Source: Desulfobacter vibrioformis DSM 8776 (GTDB lineage: Bacteria; Desulfobacterota; Desulfobacteria; Desulfobacterales; Desulfobacteraceae). Taken from it: DNA of 64,000 nucleotides. Shown here in pieces: positions 17,973-25,979 of this stretch. A model generated the notes under the pieces. It did no database searches and had not been told where the DNA came from. It saw nothing but the letters and a program-made list of their open reading frames with translations. Made by a program: the position numbers and the translations under genes. Where the stretch lies: NCBI RefSeq assembly GCF_000745975.1, contig NZ_JQKJ01000019.1:39722-103721 (forward strand), read 5' to 3'. How positions within the stretch are numbered: the stretch's first letter is position 1; every line of letters starts with the position of its first letter.

Positions 17973-19877
17973 TCACGTTGGGATCACCATCCCGGCCTCG
18001 ACCATATCTGCATCGGCCTCAACATCCACGCCTTCTTCCTGCTCCCCGCCCACGTAGGTTGCCTTACCAGTGGCTTGCCCGATCAGGTCCAGCAGGCGTT
18101 TTTGCCGGTCAGCCATAAAGGCTTCAAATTCGTTGCGGCGCAAGATGTCCGGGTCAATCAGGTGCGAACGAAGATAGGAATTGAGCCTCTCCCGTTCAAT
18201 GGCCGGCGTCTGCTTGTCGCCCTTTTCAAGTTTTGCCAGATATTCAGATGGCGCCACGCCACCGATGATCCGGTTGGTGCGGAATGACAACGGCGTCTTG
18301 TTGATGATCGAGTCATAAACGGCTGGCTTGATGCCCTGCTTCTTACACCAGTCCTGGGGGAAGATGTGGTGAATGTCTACGTTTTCACCAAAGAAAACCG
18401 TGTGATCGAATTTCTGGCCGGAGCGAAAATCTTGTGCCCCTTCTTTCATCAATAGCGCGTTCATGCCCTTGTAGGCCGCAGACAACCGCATGCGCATTGT
18501 CTTAAGCCGGTCGGCGCGGAAAGTGGTCTCACTCACCGTTGTTGGCTCCGGCCCTCCTTGCAGCCAAGCCGGTACTTCGGTAAAATCTTTGGCAATCCGC
18601 GATTCGACTGCCGAGCCATATAGCTCGCCGAACACACCGTTCCAGTACCATTGCACAAGCTTGGCCCGATTGGCCTGGTGCTCCCATGCCTCGCCGATGT
18701 CGGCGATGATGGCAGCCAGCGGCACGATCTGTGATTGGTAGGGCAAATCAAAAATGCGGTAGATGTGCAGCATGTGGAGAAACTTTGCGGCCTGCATAAA
18801 GCCATGCTCGACTTTTTTCTCATAGTGCTTGTAAGCGATTAGCGGCAGGCTCAACAAGGCCTGTCGGTTACCAGTAACGAATGGCAGTTCTTTGCCCTGT
18901 TTGCCGGTGCGTTCTGCCTCTCGGCGGCGCTCCCGCGTGTAGAATAGAGAAATAGCCTGCAGAAAATCAGTGTTGCTGACATTAGCGATGATTCCCGTTT
19001 CCGAATCAGCCGGTCGCAGCGTATCCACAAAGCGCCGATGCCGGCCTTTTTGCATTTCATCACCGTACCAGTCCTTGCGTAGCTCGTGGCCGTCGGCAGC
19101 ATACATCGCCGTCACCAGCTCAAAGGCGTCCAGTGGCTTGCCACCGGTGTTGACCTTTTCGAACACCACGCAGACTGCCTCTTTCGATGTGGAGCGATCG
19201 AGTGAAATCACCGGCACCCGGTAATACTTGAAATTCTCCAGCACCTCACGCTTGAACTTGCGGAAGGTCTCACGCACGGTTTCATTAGCGTCACCCTTCC
19301 AGTATTGAGCGAAGCCGTCCTGCCAGCGGTCCCAGTCGAACACCTGGGTCACCGGGAACGTCAGCTCAGCATATTCCTGCTCGGGCGTGGACAGGTTGGT
19401 CACCACCTCGCGGCCGAAATTGGTTCGGATGATCCGATCCTCCGGCACGCCCAGGATTGCCTCTTCGCGGTCGATATTCGGGTCCAGCGCCTTCCGGATA
19501 TCAATGTAGAACCAGCGTTTCACCTTCTTTTTTTTCGGCGTCACCGTCTCGACGACCTTCCTGCGCAGCGTCACCTGATACAGCGATGTCATGCGCTGCT
19601 GGCCATCCAGCAACAGCGAATGCGGTGAAACCTGATTTGCCGCCGCAGGCGCGCCCTCAACCGGTCGGGGTTTGAAATTCACCTCCCCGCCCGAATCCAG
19701 CGACATCAGCGCACCCACCGGAAAGGCACGCGACACTGAGGCAATCAGACTTTTGATCCGATCTTCGTCCCACACCCAGCTGCGCTGAAAATCCGGCAGT
19801 TGCAGTTCTCCGCGATGGCAGTCCTCCAGCAATTTATATAGATCGTAAGGATTAGTCTGAAAGGTTGATCCGGCCAT
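17973..19877 (-). CDS. DUF262/DUF1524 nuclease, GmrSD-like
   Basis: A 634-residue protein. The N-terminal DUF262 part has LQLPDFQRSWVWDEDRIKSL and LLLDGQQRMTSLY, the ParB-like nucleotide-hydrolysing region typical of GmrS-like proteins. The C-terminal DUF1524 part has FFGENVDIHHIFPQDWC, a His-Me/HNH-like nuclease motif. Single-chain GmrSD proteins cut modified phage DNA, so an antiphage restriction role is likely by family. It is GC-rich compared with neighbouring cargo genes and is flanked by palindromes G and H. Confidence 0.85.
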   Translation of the reverse strand: MAGSTFQTNPYDLYKLLEDCHRGELQLPDFQRSWVWDEDRIKSLIASVSRAFPVGALMSLDSGGEVNFKPRPVEGAPAAANQVSPHSLLLDGQQRMTSLYQVTLRRKVVETVTPKKKKVKRWFYIDIRKALDPNIDREEAILGVPEDRIIRTNFGREVVTNLSTPEQEYAELTFPVTQVFDWDRWQDGFAQYWKGDANETVRETFRKFKREVLENFKYYRVPVISLDRSTSKEAVCVVFEKVNTGGKPLDAFELVTAMYAADGHELRKDWYGDEMQKGRHRRFVDTLRPADSETGIIANVSNTDFLQAISLFYTRERRREAERTGKQGKELPFVTGNRQALLSLPLIAYKHYEKKVEHGFMQAAKFLHMLHIYRIFDLPYQSQIVPLAAIIADIGEAWEHQANRAKLVQWYWNGVFGELYGSAVESRIAKDFTEVPAWLQGGPEPTTVSETTFRADRLKTMRMRLSAAYKGMNALLMKEGAQDFRSGQKFDHTVFFGENVDIHHIFPQDWCKKQGIKPAVYDSIINKTPLSFRTNRIIGGVAPSEYLAKLEKGDKQTPAIERERLNSYLRSHLIDPDILRRNEFEAFMADRQKRLLDLIGQATGKATYVGGEQEEGVDVEADADMVEAGMVIPT

Positions 19878-19913
19878 GAATTTGTTCCTCTCTATATAGT
19901 GGTGGCATGATTA

Positions 19914-19978
19914 TCTCTAACGTTGCTAATAAGCCGCGCGTTTTTTTTTCGGCGGCTGAATTAGCCGATTATGCTTAT
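19914..19978 (-). repeat. attC-like imperfect palindrome H
   Basis: Minus strand: GCATAATCGGCTAATTCAGC, an A-run, CGCGCGGCTTATTAGCAACG, ending TTAGAG. GGCTAATTCAGCCGCCG pairs with TGCTAATAAGCCGCGCG with bulges. The end of the upstream hydrolase frame runs into it. Confidence 0.7.
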
Positions 19979-20918
19979 TATCTTTCATGATAAAATCAGT
20001 GATTGTTTCAGCCAGATCAGTGTTTATTGGTAGATCTGGTTGATTATAGGTTGCGATATTATGCATTCGATCTGATTCAGAGTTTTTGAAAATATGATTC
20101 ATTCCTTTGATAAATTTCAATTGTGAGTTCGGATTTGCCTTGGCAAGTATTTTTGCATCATCTTCACATACTTGGATGTCGGTTGAACCTTGGATAATCA
20201 ACACAGGCATTTTTAGATTGGCAATTTCCTCGGCTGGATCATATTTGAACCAAGAAATCATATATGGCTGCACACTGGGCCTTAACAGAGAATATAATAG
20301 CGGATTAACACCATCAACTGTCTCCCCTTGCCTAAGTTTATCAATAATGGGCAGTGCGATATTCAAGACCTCGGGTGGTTGGGACTTGAGCTGTTCAATT
20401 ATGGTCTTATCTGCCGAAAGGCCAGGGCCTGCAATTGAGATGAATTTATCAATGCCGTTCTTTCGAGCTGAAATCATTCCAATTAATGAACCCTCGCTAT
20501 GTCCGATTATTATTACCCTATTAAACCTCTCATCTTTCTTTAGTAATTCAGCCCAATCTTGCGCATCTGATATGTAATGCTCGAATCGCAATTCATCTTC
20601 TTTTTCACCGGCTTTCTGACTTTTTCCGATGCCTCTTTTGTCATATCTCAATGTTGCAATGCCGTTTTTTGACAAAGCCTCTGCCAGCATCTTTAAAGAA
20701 TTATTCTTCATTGCAGGATTATTGCCGTCTCTGTCTGTCGGTCCCGATCCGGCGATAATCAACGCGACTGTAACTGAGTTCTTTTCATTGGGAACAATAA
20801 GAGAGCCTTCCAATGTCCCTGTTTCGGTTTCAAGTTTAATGATAGTTTCTGATTGGTCAGCAAATAAACCGCTTGTCATAAAAAGAGAGAGCAGCACAGT
20901 AAAGAAACATATTTTCAT
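19926..20918 (-). CDS. Secreted alpha/beta hydrolase (dienelactone hydrolase-like)
   Basis: A 330-residue hydrolase with an N-terminal signal peptide (hydrophobic to about residue 20). The fold markers are GSGPTDRDGNNP, LRYDKRGIGKS, the nucleophile elbow IIGHSEGSLIG, LIIQGSTDIQV and the late GMNHIF with the catalytic His. The last 15 residues are encoded by the attC-like palindrome, so the ancestral stop was probably lost and the protein carries a basic, cassette-derived tail. The start is preceded by AAAAAGGACAGAAT. Confidence 0.85.
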   Translation of the reverse strand: MKICFFTVLLSLFMTSGLFADQSETIIKLETETGTLEGSLIVPNEKNSVTVALIIAGSGPTDRDGNNPAMKNNSLKMLAEALSKNGIATLRYDKRGIGKSQKAGEKEDELRFEHYISDAQDWAELLKKDERFNRVIIIGHSEGSLIGMISARKNGIDKFISIAGPGLSADKTIIEQLKSQPPEVLNIALPIIDKLRQGETVDGVNPLLYSLLRPSVQPYMISWFKYDPAEEIANLKMPVLIIQGSTDIQVCEDDAKILAKANPNSQLKFIKGMNHIFKNSESDRMHNIATYNQPDLPINTDLAETITDFIMKDNKHNRLIQPPKKKRAAY

Positions 20919-20936
20919 ATTCTGTCCTTTTTAGAG

Positions 20937-20999
20937 CATAGTAAACGGTTCAGATTTTGGCTCGTTGCGCTCACACAATCTAACCTTATTGGTTATGTG
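20937..20999 (-). repeat. attC-like imperfect palindrome I
   Basis: Minus strand: ACATAACCAATAAGGTTAGA, a loop, then CCAAAATCTGAACCGTTTAC. GGTTAGATT pairs with GGTTCAGATT leaving one extra base, a hallmark of attC stems. It begins one base after the YoeB stop codon. Confidence 0.6.
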
Positions 21000-21263
21000 T
21001 TACTCGTAATGGGTCCACATACGAAGAATTTTTACCGTATGCTCTTCATCAAGAACTTGGTAGACTAAACGATGTTGTATATTAATTCTTCGCGAATATG
21101 CCCCTGATAAATCTCCAATTAATTTTTCATATGGGGGGGGCACTTGAAAAGGGCTTTGTTTAAGGACTTCAATTAGCGTGATAGTTTTTTTCTTAAGACC
21201 AGAGGATGCTATTTTTTTAGCATCTTTTTGGGCCTGTTTAGTGAAAATAATTTTCCATTTCAC
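21000..21263 (-). CDS. yoeB: YoeB-like mRNA interferase toxin
   Basis: An 87-residue RelE-superfamily toxin: MKWKIIFTKQAQKDAKKIAS, KLIGDLSGAYSRRINIQHRL and VYQVLDEEHTVKILRMWTHY, with the C-terminal His-Tyr typical of YoeB. It would cut mRNA on the ribosome. It overlaps the antitoxin stop by four bases. Confidence 0.9.
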   Translation of the reverse strand: MKWKIIFTKQAQKDAKKIASSGLKKKTITLIEVLKQSPFQVPPPYEKLIGDLSGAYSRRINIQHRLVYQVLDEEHTVKILRMWTHYE

Positions 21264-21502
21264 CAGTCAAGTTCCTCGCTACAGTCTTCTATAGGCGTTT
21301 TGAGACCTTCAAGTATAGCCTCTCTCATACCGGGGATATTAACCAGAAACATTGTTTCTTGTATGGCTTTCCAATCACCTTCGGATATAAGAATAGCATT
21401 CCCTCTTTTTCCGGTTATTGTAATGGGCTCATGAGTTGATGCTGTTTCATCAATTAGCCTGTATAATTGTTGTCTTGCTTCTGTAGCAGTTAAAGTTGCC
21501 AT
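21260..21502 (-). CDS. yefM: YefM/Phd-family antitoxin
   Basis: An 80-residue antitoxin of the Phd/YefM family: ATEARQQLYRLIDETASTHE and ITGKRGNAILISEGDWKAI form the DNA-binding half, and the acidic C-terminus neutralises the toxin. The start at 21502 follows GAGGTGCAAC; the longer frame is unlikely. Its upstream DNA has two direct repeats of ACAATGARGTGCAAC, possible operator sites for autorepression. Confidence 0.9.
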   Translation of the reverse strand: MATLTATEARQQLYRLIDETASTHEPITITGKRGNAILISEGDWKAIQETMFLVNIPGMREAILEGLKTPIEDCSEELDW

Positions 21503-21542
21503 GTTGCACCTCATTGTTTTGTTGCACTTCATTGTTTTTTAC

Positions 21543-21571
21543 AAGGTACGTCATTGCGTACGCTTTGTCAA
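21543..21571 (-). promoter_or_regulatory. Sigma-70-like promoter of the yefM-yoeB operon
   Basis: Minus strand: TTGACA (21571-21566), a 17-nt spacer containing the palindrome-like GTACGCAATGACGTAC, then TACCTT (21548-21543). It lies at the 3' edge of the intron relic and drives the toxin-antitoxin pair. Confidence 0.65.
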
Positions 21572-21580
21572 GTTGTAACA

Positions 21581-21889
21581 CATCTCGCGGTAGGAACGCC
21601 AGTCACCCAGCGCCCCCCGCACAGTCCCGGACGTGCGGTTTTCCCGCATCCGGTTCTTCGGTTAGACTCGCTTCCGCGCGGACCTTCACAGTTACCCGTT
21701 ACAAGATCCAATTGCTATTCCCCGCAGTGAGGTTGGCTCATGTTATCCAGCCCTACATGTCCGGCACGAGTTTCCTTTGTGGGCTGCGTCCTTCCGTCAG
21801 GTCCTTTCCCTTGCATGCATGGTTTACGCATACGTGTGGCCGGCTTTCCCGACCTCTGAGTACTATGCCTGATAAGACACCCCATTGGC
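21581..21889 (-). mobile_element. Group II intron relic with the maturase gene deleted
   Basis: Minus strand shows the region before a group II intron maturase (GTACTCAGAGGTCGGGAAAG, then AAGGAAACTCGTGCCGGACA). A few codons resemble the maturase start (EPTSLRGIA), and then comes a jump to the 3' end. A domain V-like hairpin (GAACCGGATGCGG / CCGCACGTCCGG) and a domain VI-like end (TTCCTACCGCGA) follow. Domains I-III and nearly all the reverse transcriptase are missing. It interrupts a HigA-like reading frame. It cannot splice or move on its own. Confidence 0.75.
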
Positions 21890-22310
21890 ATATACGGGAA
21901 ATTGCAGATTTTTTTGTATTCAATAAATTAGCGACATCTTCTTGTGTCAAGCCAGCATCTAAACGAGCCTGTTTAAGAAGAACTCCGATTTTAAAATGCT
22001 CATATCCTTTATCAAAATTTTTGGCGAAAATGAGACTTTTCTTTTGAAATGAATTGGTCAAGATGATTAATTCTTGTCCGTCAAAAAATCCAAGGAGACG
22101 AAACGTATCTCTCCCGACATCAACCCTCACTTCCCAAATATCATTTGTATTGACCAGTTTCTTAAAGTATTTGGATGGAACCTGATCAATTTCTCGAATC
22201 AATTTCAAAACCCAAGCGACTTTTGTAGCCTGAACATCTGTCAAAGAGTCTAAATGCTTTCGAACAGGGCATCTTCCAGCTGTCGTATGGTAAAATGAAA
22301 TTATTTTTAT
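21890..22310 (-). pseudogene. Broken HigB-HigA fusion
   Basis: The frame encodes most of a RelE/HigB-type toxin ([20 protein letters not shown] ... [20 protein letters not shown] ... [20 protein letters not shown]). It then passes without a stop into the middle of a HigA antitoxin ([20 protein letters not shown], then [13 protein letters not shown]), where the intron relic cuts it. The expected start codon reads ATA at 22310; the first usable alternative is TTG at 22244. So this is a deletion-fused, truncated toxin-antitoxin cassette. Confidence 0.75.
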
Positions 22311-22370
22311 ACCTATGAAGTATACAAATATGTAAACTTCTTCAAGGGTACAAAAATTGGATTGTTTTGG

Positions 22371-22451
22371 CAGCGAACACTGGTTTCATCTGCGTTGCCC
22401 AGAGTGAGGAACGAACAGCGGGTAACGTCAGGTGTAAACACTCGTTATGTG
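22371..22451 (-). repeat. attC-like imperfect palindrome J
   Basis: Minus strand: CACATAACGAGTGTTTACAC, CTGACGTTACCC, a loop, GGGCAACGCAGATGAAACC. GTTTACACCTGACGTTACCC pairs with GTTTCATCTGCGTTGCCC, leaving two extrahelical A residues. It begins within the last codons of the aminotransferase gene. Confidence 0.65.
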
Positions 22452-23614
22452 ATTAATTTAATACATGATTTTGCTTCTTGTAACGCGTCGATAAATCTAT
22501 CAATTTCTGTCTCGCTAATTATAAGTGGTGGATCAATCCTTAAAGATGAACCTCGATTTCCTACAATATATCCTCTCTCAATAAGCTTATTATAAAGAAA
22601 TTTAGTAATTTCTTCGTTTTTGATATCAACAGTGAGCATCAAACCCCTACCCCGAACTTCCGTAATAATTTTTTTATCAACAAGTGCTTCAAGCTGTTTA
22701 TGTAAAAGTAAACCACTACTCTCTGCTTTAGATATCAGATTTTTTTCTTCGATATACTGGATCACTCCATATACTACTGAAGCTCCCAAAGGATCATTTT
22801 GATGGGACTGTGAATAATGAAAAGGTTTTCGGTCTAGTTCCCTTGCCGCGGATTTGTTGATCAAAGCGATACTTACGGGATACCCGTTTCCAATTCCTTT
22901 ACCGACAGCTATAAAATCGGGATCAATGTCATAATGCTGATAACCAAACCATTTTCCTGTGCGTCCAATACCGGTCGTTACCTCATTAGCGACAATTTTT
23001 CCCCCGTTGTTTCGAACAATCTTGGCGATATTACTTATTAACGCCTTTGGTGGAAAACGCACAAAACCAGAAGAGCTACCTGGTTCAAAAATAAATTCAG
23101 ATATGTCTTTTGGTATTTTTTGAAGAACCTCACATGATTGATCGCACTTTTCTATATTAGGACAGCTTTTGCACCGCTCCCAATTTAATAAATGCCAGTT
23201 TTTTGATTTATCGACAATTGAAGAATACGCTCCAAGATATGAATCATGGAGTGTCATCGATACACGTTTTTCAGTCAGATGTTTAGCCATCTGACTTGAT
23301 ATCTCAATCGCCTCACTACCAGAACAAAGAAATACACTTTTCCCGTTTTTAAATCCAGCGGTGTTGAGAATTAACTTTGCTGACTTTTCAAGTATTTCAT
23401 TTGAATAGCAAAAACCAGCGTGCGTCAATGAGTCAATTTGGTTTTTGATTATTCCGTTTATCTCAGTATTATTATGTCCAAGCGATGTACACCAAACACC
23501 TGACTCCATGTCCATATAGCTTTTGCCTTGTTCGTCATATATGTATAGGCCTTCGCTTTTAATAATATTGGGGATTTTAAGTTCATGACCTGTACAAAAA
23601 AATACATGTTCCAT
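22445..23614 (-). CDS. Class III aminotransferase with a Cys4 insertion
   Basis: A 389-residue PLP aminotransferase: FLCSGSEAIEISSQ (phosphate loop), the cofactor-region VANEVTTGIGRTGKW, and AVGKGIGNGYPVSI with the catalytic lysine. It is somewhat short for the class (usually 420-460). Between the domains is a cysteine-rich insertion, CKSCPNIEKCDQSC near residues 140-155, that could bind a metal. The substrate is unknown. The low-GC codon usage contrasts with the adjacent phosphonate genes, which suggests separate origin. It is the first gene of the cassette-like block. Confidence 0.85.
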   Translation of the reverse strand: MEHVFFCTGHELKIPNIIKSEGLYIYDEQGKSYMDMESGVWCTSLGHNNTEINGIIKNQIDSLTHAGFCYSNEILEKSAKLILNTAGFKNGKSVFLCSGSEAIEISSQMAKHLTEKRVSMTLHDSYLGAYSSIVDKSKNWHLLNWERCKSCPNIEKCDQSCEVLQKIPKDISEFIFEPGSSSGFVRFPPKALISNIAKIVRNNGGKIVANEVTTGIGRTGKWFGYQHYDIDPDFIAVGKGIGNGYPVSIALINKSAARELDRKPFHYSQSHQNDPLGASVVYGVIQYIEEKNLISKAESSGLLLHKQLEALVDKKIITEVRGRGLMLTVDIKNEEITKFLYNKLIERGYIVGNRGSSLRIDPPLIISETEIDRFIDALQEAKSCIKLIT

Positions 23615-23651
23615 TTCTTATTCTCTTTCTTCGTTTTTCACATAACATTCG

Positions 23652-23837
23652 CTTAACCATTGCTGCTACAACAATATCTGCATTTCTTATTATTTCCTCG
23701 ATATTTTTTGTTTTTGAGTGGCAGATGGTTACTGTAGCATTATCAATGAAAAGACTCTTACCACTATTCGAGATGATTGGTAAAGGGTTCCATTTGAAGT
23801 TTTTCGATATAATGCAGACTGTTGCTGATGATATCAA
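23652..23837 (-). pseudogene. Fragment of FolD (methylene-THF dehydrogenase/cyclohydrolase)
   Basis: The frame contains NATVTICHSKTKNIEEIIRN followed by ADIVVAA, characteristic of the FolD NAD(P)-binding domain. The sequence before it (IISNSGKSLF) is a degraded match to the RSxIVGxP region. The fragment stops matching at a cassette-type core (GAATGTTATGTG at about 23640-23650). Neither end of folD is present. Confidence 0.6.
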
Positions 23838-23953
23838 TGAATACGTTTTCTGAAATTATCAGGCCTTCATCCCAAAACACCCGCTGCAGCCGACGGCAAA
23901 AACGCAGTCAGCCGCAGAAGGCATTAAGTTTCCCACAAACAAATTCTCTTACA

Positions 23954-25063
23954 TTACCAGGTCATGGCATTTTTCACAGCCTTGACAAGTCGTTGCATAT
24001 CGCCGGCAAACACATGGCCGATATTGCCGATGCGGAAGGTGTCAATTTCCGTCACCTTGCCCGGATAGATCACAAATCCCTGGGATTTGAGCCGTTCGTA
24101 GAAGCCTTTAAAATCGTAGCCCCGGGCTTGGGGGCTGTGAAAGGCCGTAATGACCGGGGACTGGAACGCCTCGGGCAGCAGGGGTTTGAACCCAAGGCCT
24201 GTCATGCCCTCCGCCAGAATTTTCTGGTTCTCTTTATATCGCTGCCAGCGGGCGGTCACCCCGCCCTCGGCTTCCAGTTCATCCAGGGCTGTTTTAAAGG
24301 CGCGCACCACATGGGTCGGGGAGGTAAACCGCCACTTGCCCTGCCCTTTTTCCATGGTTTCCCACTGGTCAAAAAGATCCAGGCTCAGCGAAAGGCTGCG
24401 GCCCTTTGTCTTTTCAATCTCGCTTGTTTTTGCAATGACGTAACCAAAGCCGGGCACTCCCTGGATGCACTTGTTGGCCGAGGAGACCAGAAAATCAGCC
24501 TTGATGGCCGCCATATCAATGGGGACACCCCCGAAGCTGCTCATGGCATCCACAATAAAGCATTTGCCGTGGCTGTGCACCACAGGACCGATCTTCTCCA
24601 CCGGGTTAAGCATGCCCGTGGTGGTTTCACAATGGACCATGGCCACATGGGTAATGGCGGGATCATTTTTCAACGCCTGGTCCACCTGGCCGGGGCCGGG
24701 GGGGACAAGATCTTTGGTATCAATCATCCCAAAGGCCAGTCCCATGCGCCCGGCAATGGTGGCAATTCTTCGGCCATAGGCACCGTTGGCCAGGACCAGC
24801 AGCTTGCCGTTCCCGGGGACGGCGGTGCCGATGCACGCCTCCACGCAAAAAGTGCCGCTGCCCTGCATCAGTACGGCGGTGTACCCGGGAAGAGGGCTGG
24901 CCAGGCGGACCAGGCTGCTGCGGATCTTTTGGACAATGTCATTGTAATCCCGGTCCCAGGTGCACCAGTCCCTGAGCATGGCGGCTTTTACGGTGGCAGT
25001 GGTGCTTAAGGGTCCGGGGGTCAGCAGTAGATAAAGATTATCAGGCAGGGTGATCTGTGTCAT
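23954..25063 (-). CDS. phnW: 2-aminoethylphosphonate:pyruvate transaminase
   Basis: A 369-residue class V aminotransferase converting 2-aminoethylphosphonate and pyruvate to phosphonoacetaldehyde and alanine. It shows [44 protein letters not shown] and [18 protein letters not shown] with the PLP lysine. It lies 4 nt after phnX and belongs to the phosphonate operon. The + strand open frame opposite it is only a shadow. Confidence 0.93.
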   Translation of the reverse strand: MTQITLPDNLYLLLTPGPLSTTATVKAAMLRDWCTWDRDYNDIVQKIRSSLVRLASPLPGYTAVLMQGSGTFCVEACIGTAVPGNGKLLVLANGAYGRRIATIAGRMGLAFGMIDTKDLVPPGPGQVDQALKNDPAITHVAMVHCETTTGMLNPVEKIGPVVHSHGKCFIVDAMSSFGGVPIDMAAIKADFLVSSANKCIQGVPGFGYVIAKTSEIEKTKGRSLSLSLDLFDQWETMEKGQGKWRFTSPTHVVRAFKTALDELEAEGGVTARWQRYKENQKILAEGMTGLGFKPLLPEAFQSPVITAFHSPQARGYDFKGFYERLKSQGFVIYPGKVTEIDTFRIGNIGHVFAGDMQRLVKAVKNAMTW

Positions 25064-25067
25064 TTAA

Positions 25068-25910
25068 TCACCGCGTCATTGGCTGCTCACCCGCAGCCAG
25101 CCGGTCATTGATCTGACGAATCACCCGGGGAAGATCATGGGGCTGTTTTAATACATAATGGGCACCTGCCTGACCAAACGCTTGGGTAATGGCCGCGACC
25201 CTGCGCGCCCTTTCGCCGGCAGGCAGCGCTTCCAGGTCTTCGGGGGTCAGACCCATCTCGTTGCCGCTCTCCACAATGCCCACGGTCCACATGCCTGCAT
25301 TAAGCCCCTCCTGGATATCCACAATGGTGTCCCCCACCTTGACCATGGCTTCCATGGGATAAACGCCTAAAGCAATGGCGTTTTTGTAGCACATCCAGGG
25401 GTATGGACGGCCGTTAGGCACATCTGATGAACAAAAAACAGCATCCGGGCTGTAGCCTTTTTTCCCGGCGCCGGGCACCAGCACATCCATCATCTCCCGG
25501 ACATAACCCGTGCAGGAACCAATCTTAATACCGCTGCTTCGCAGGGTTTCCACGGCATCCATCATGGCGGGGATGGGATCGCAGTGGTTGACGATGGCGG
25601 CCACCATCATATCCGCGGTTCTGTTATACAGGGCGTTGATATCAGATTCACCGGGATGCGCCCCAAAGGCGTTTTGCCATGCGCTTTTCACCGTTTCCAG
25701 GGCACATATTTTCCGGATATGCTCTTTTTTTTCAATGCCCATGAACTGCCGGGCCTCCTGGACCGTAACATCAATGCCATGCTCCCTGAACACCTCCACA
25801 AACACGGCGGCAGGGGCCATGCAGCCGAAATCAACGGCAGTTCCGGCCCAGTCCAGGACAATGGCCTGGACCGGACCTGTATATGCTTCTTTTCTTATAA
25901 ACAGATTCAT
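25068..25910 (-). CDS. phnX: Phosphonoacetaldehyde hydrolase
   Basis: A 280-residue HAD-superfamily phosphonatase that splits phosphonoacetaldehyde into acetaldehyde and phosphate. The nucleophile motif LDWAGTAVDFG and the cap-domain lysine in FMGIEKKEHIRK (Schiff base) are present, with VKVGDTIVDIQEG as the later HAD motif. Together with phnW it completes the two-step aminoethylphosphonate route. Confidence 0.93.
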   Translation of the reverse strand: MNLFIRKEAYTGPVQAIVLDWAGTAVDFGCMAPAAVFVEVFREHGIDVTVQEARQFMGIEKKEHIRKICALETVKSAWQNAFGAHPGESDINALYNRTADMMVAAIVNHCDPIPAMMDAVETLRSSGIKIGSCTGYVREMMDVLVPGAGKKGYSPDAVFCSSDVPNGRPYPWMCYKNAIALGVYPMEAMVKVGDTIVDIQEGLNAGMWTVGIVESGNEMGLTPEDLEALPAGERARRVAAITQAFGQAGAHYVLKQPHDLPRVIRQINDRLAAGEQPMTR

Positions 25911-25979
25911 ACATCACTCCTTTTTAATCCCTGACAGGGAATTGGCGGGTTAAATAAGACCCGAAATCATATTCAGGCC

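Noticed and set aside
21496..22047. 183-codon + strand open frame (HPAPPAQSRTCGFPASGSSV)
   Set aside because: This is the antisense translation of the group II intron relic, a well-known spurious frame, not a protein.
13231..23920. Palindromes in the accessory block as simple Rho-independent terminators
   Set aside because: Most lack a T-run on the coding strand, arms contain conserved unpaired bases, and unrelated gaps share the same core sequence, which fits recombination sites better.
23822..25009. 395-codon open frame on the + strand
   Set aside because: It lies opposite phnW, whose family motifs are clear; the long frame is a by-product of GC-rich codon use. It has no ribosome site or recognisable domain.
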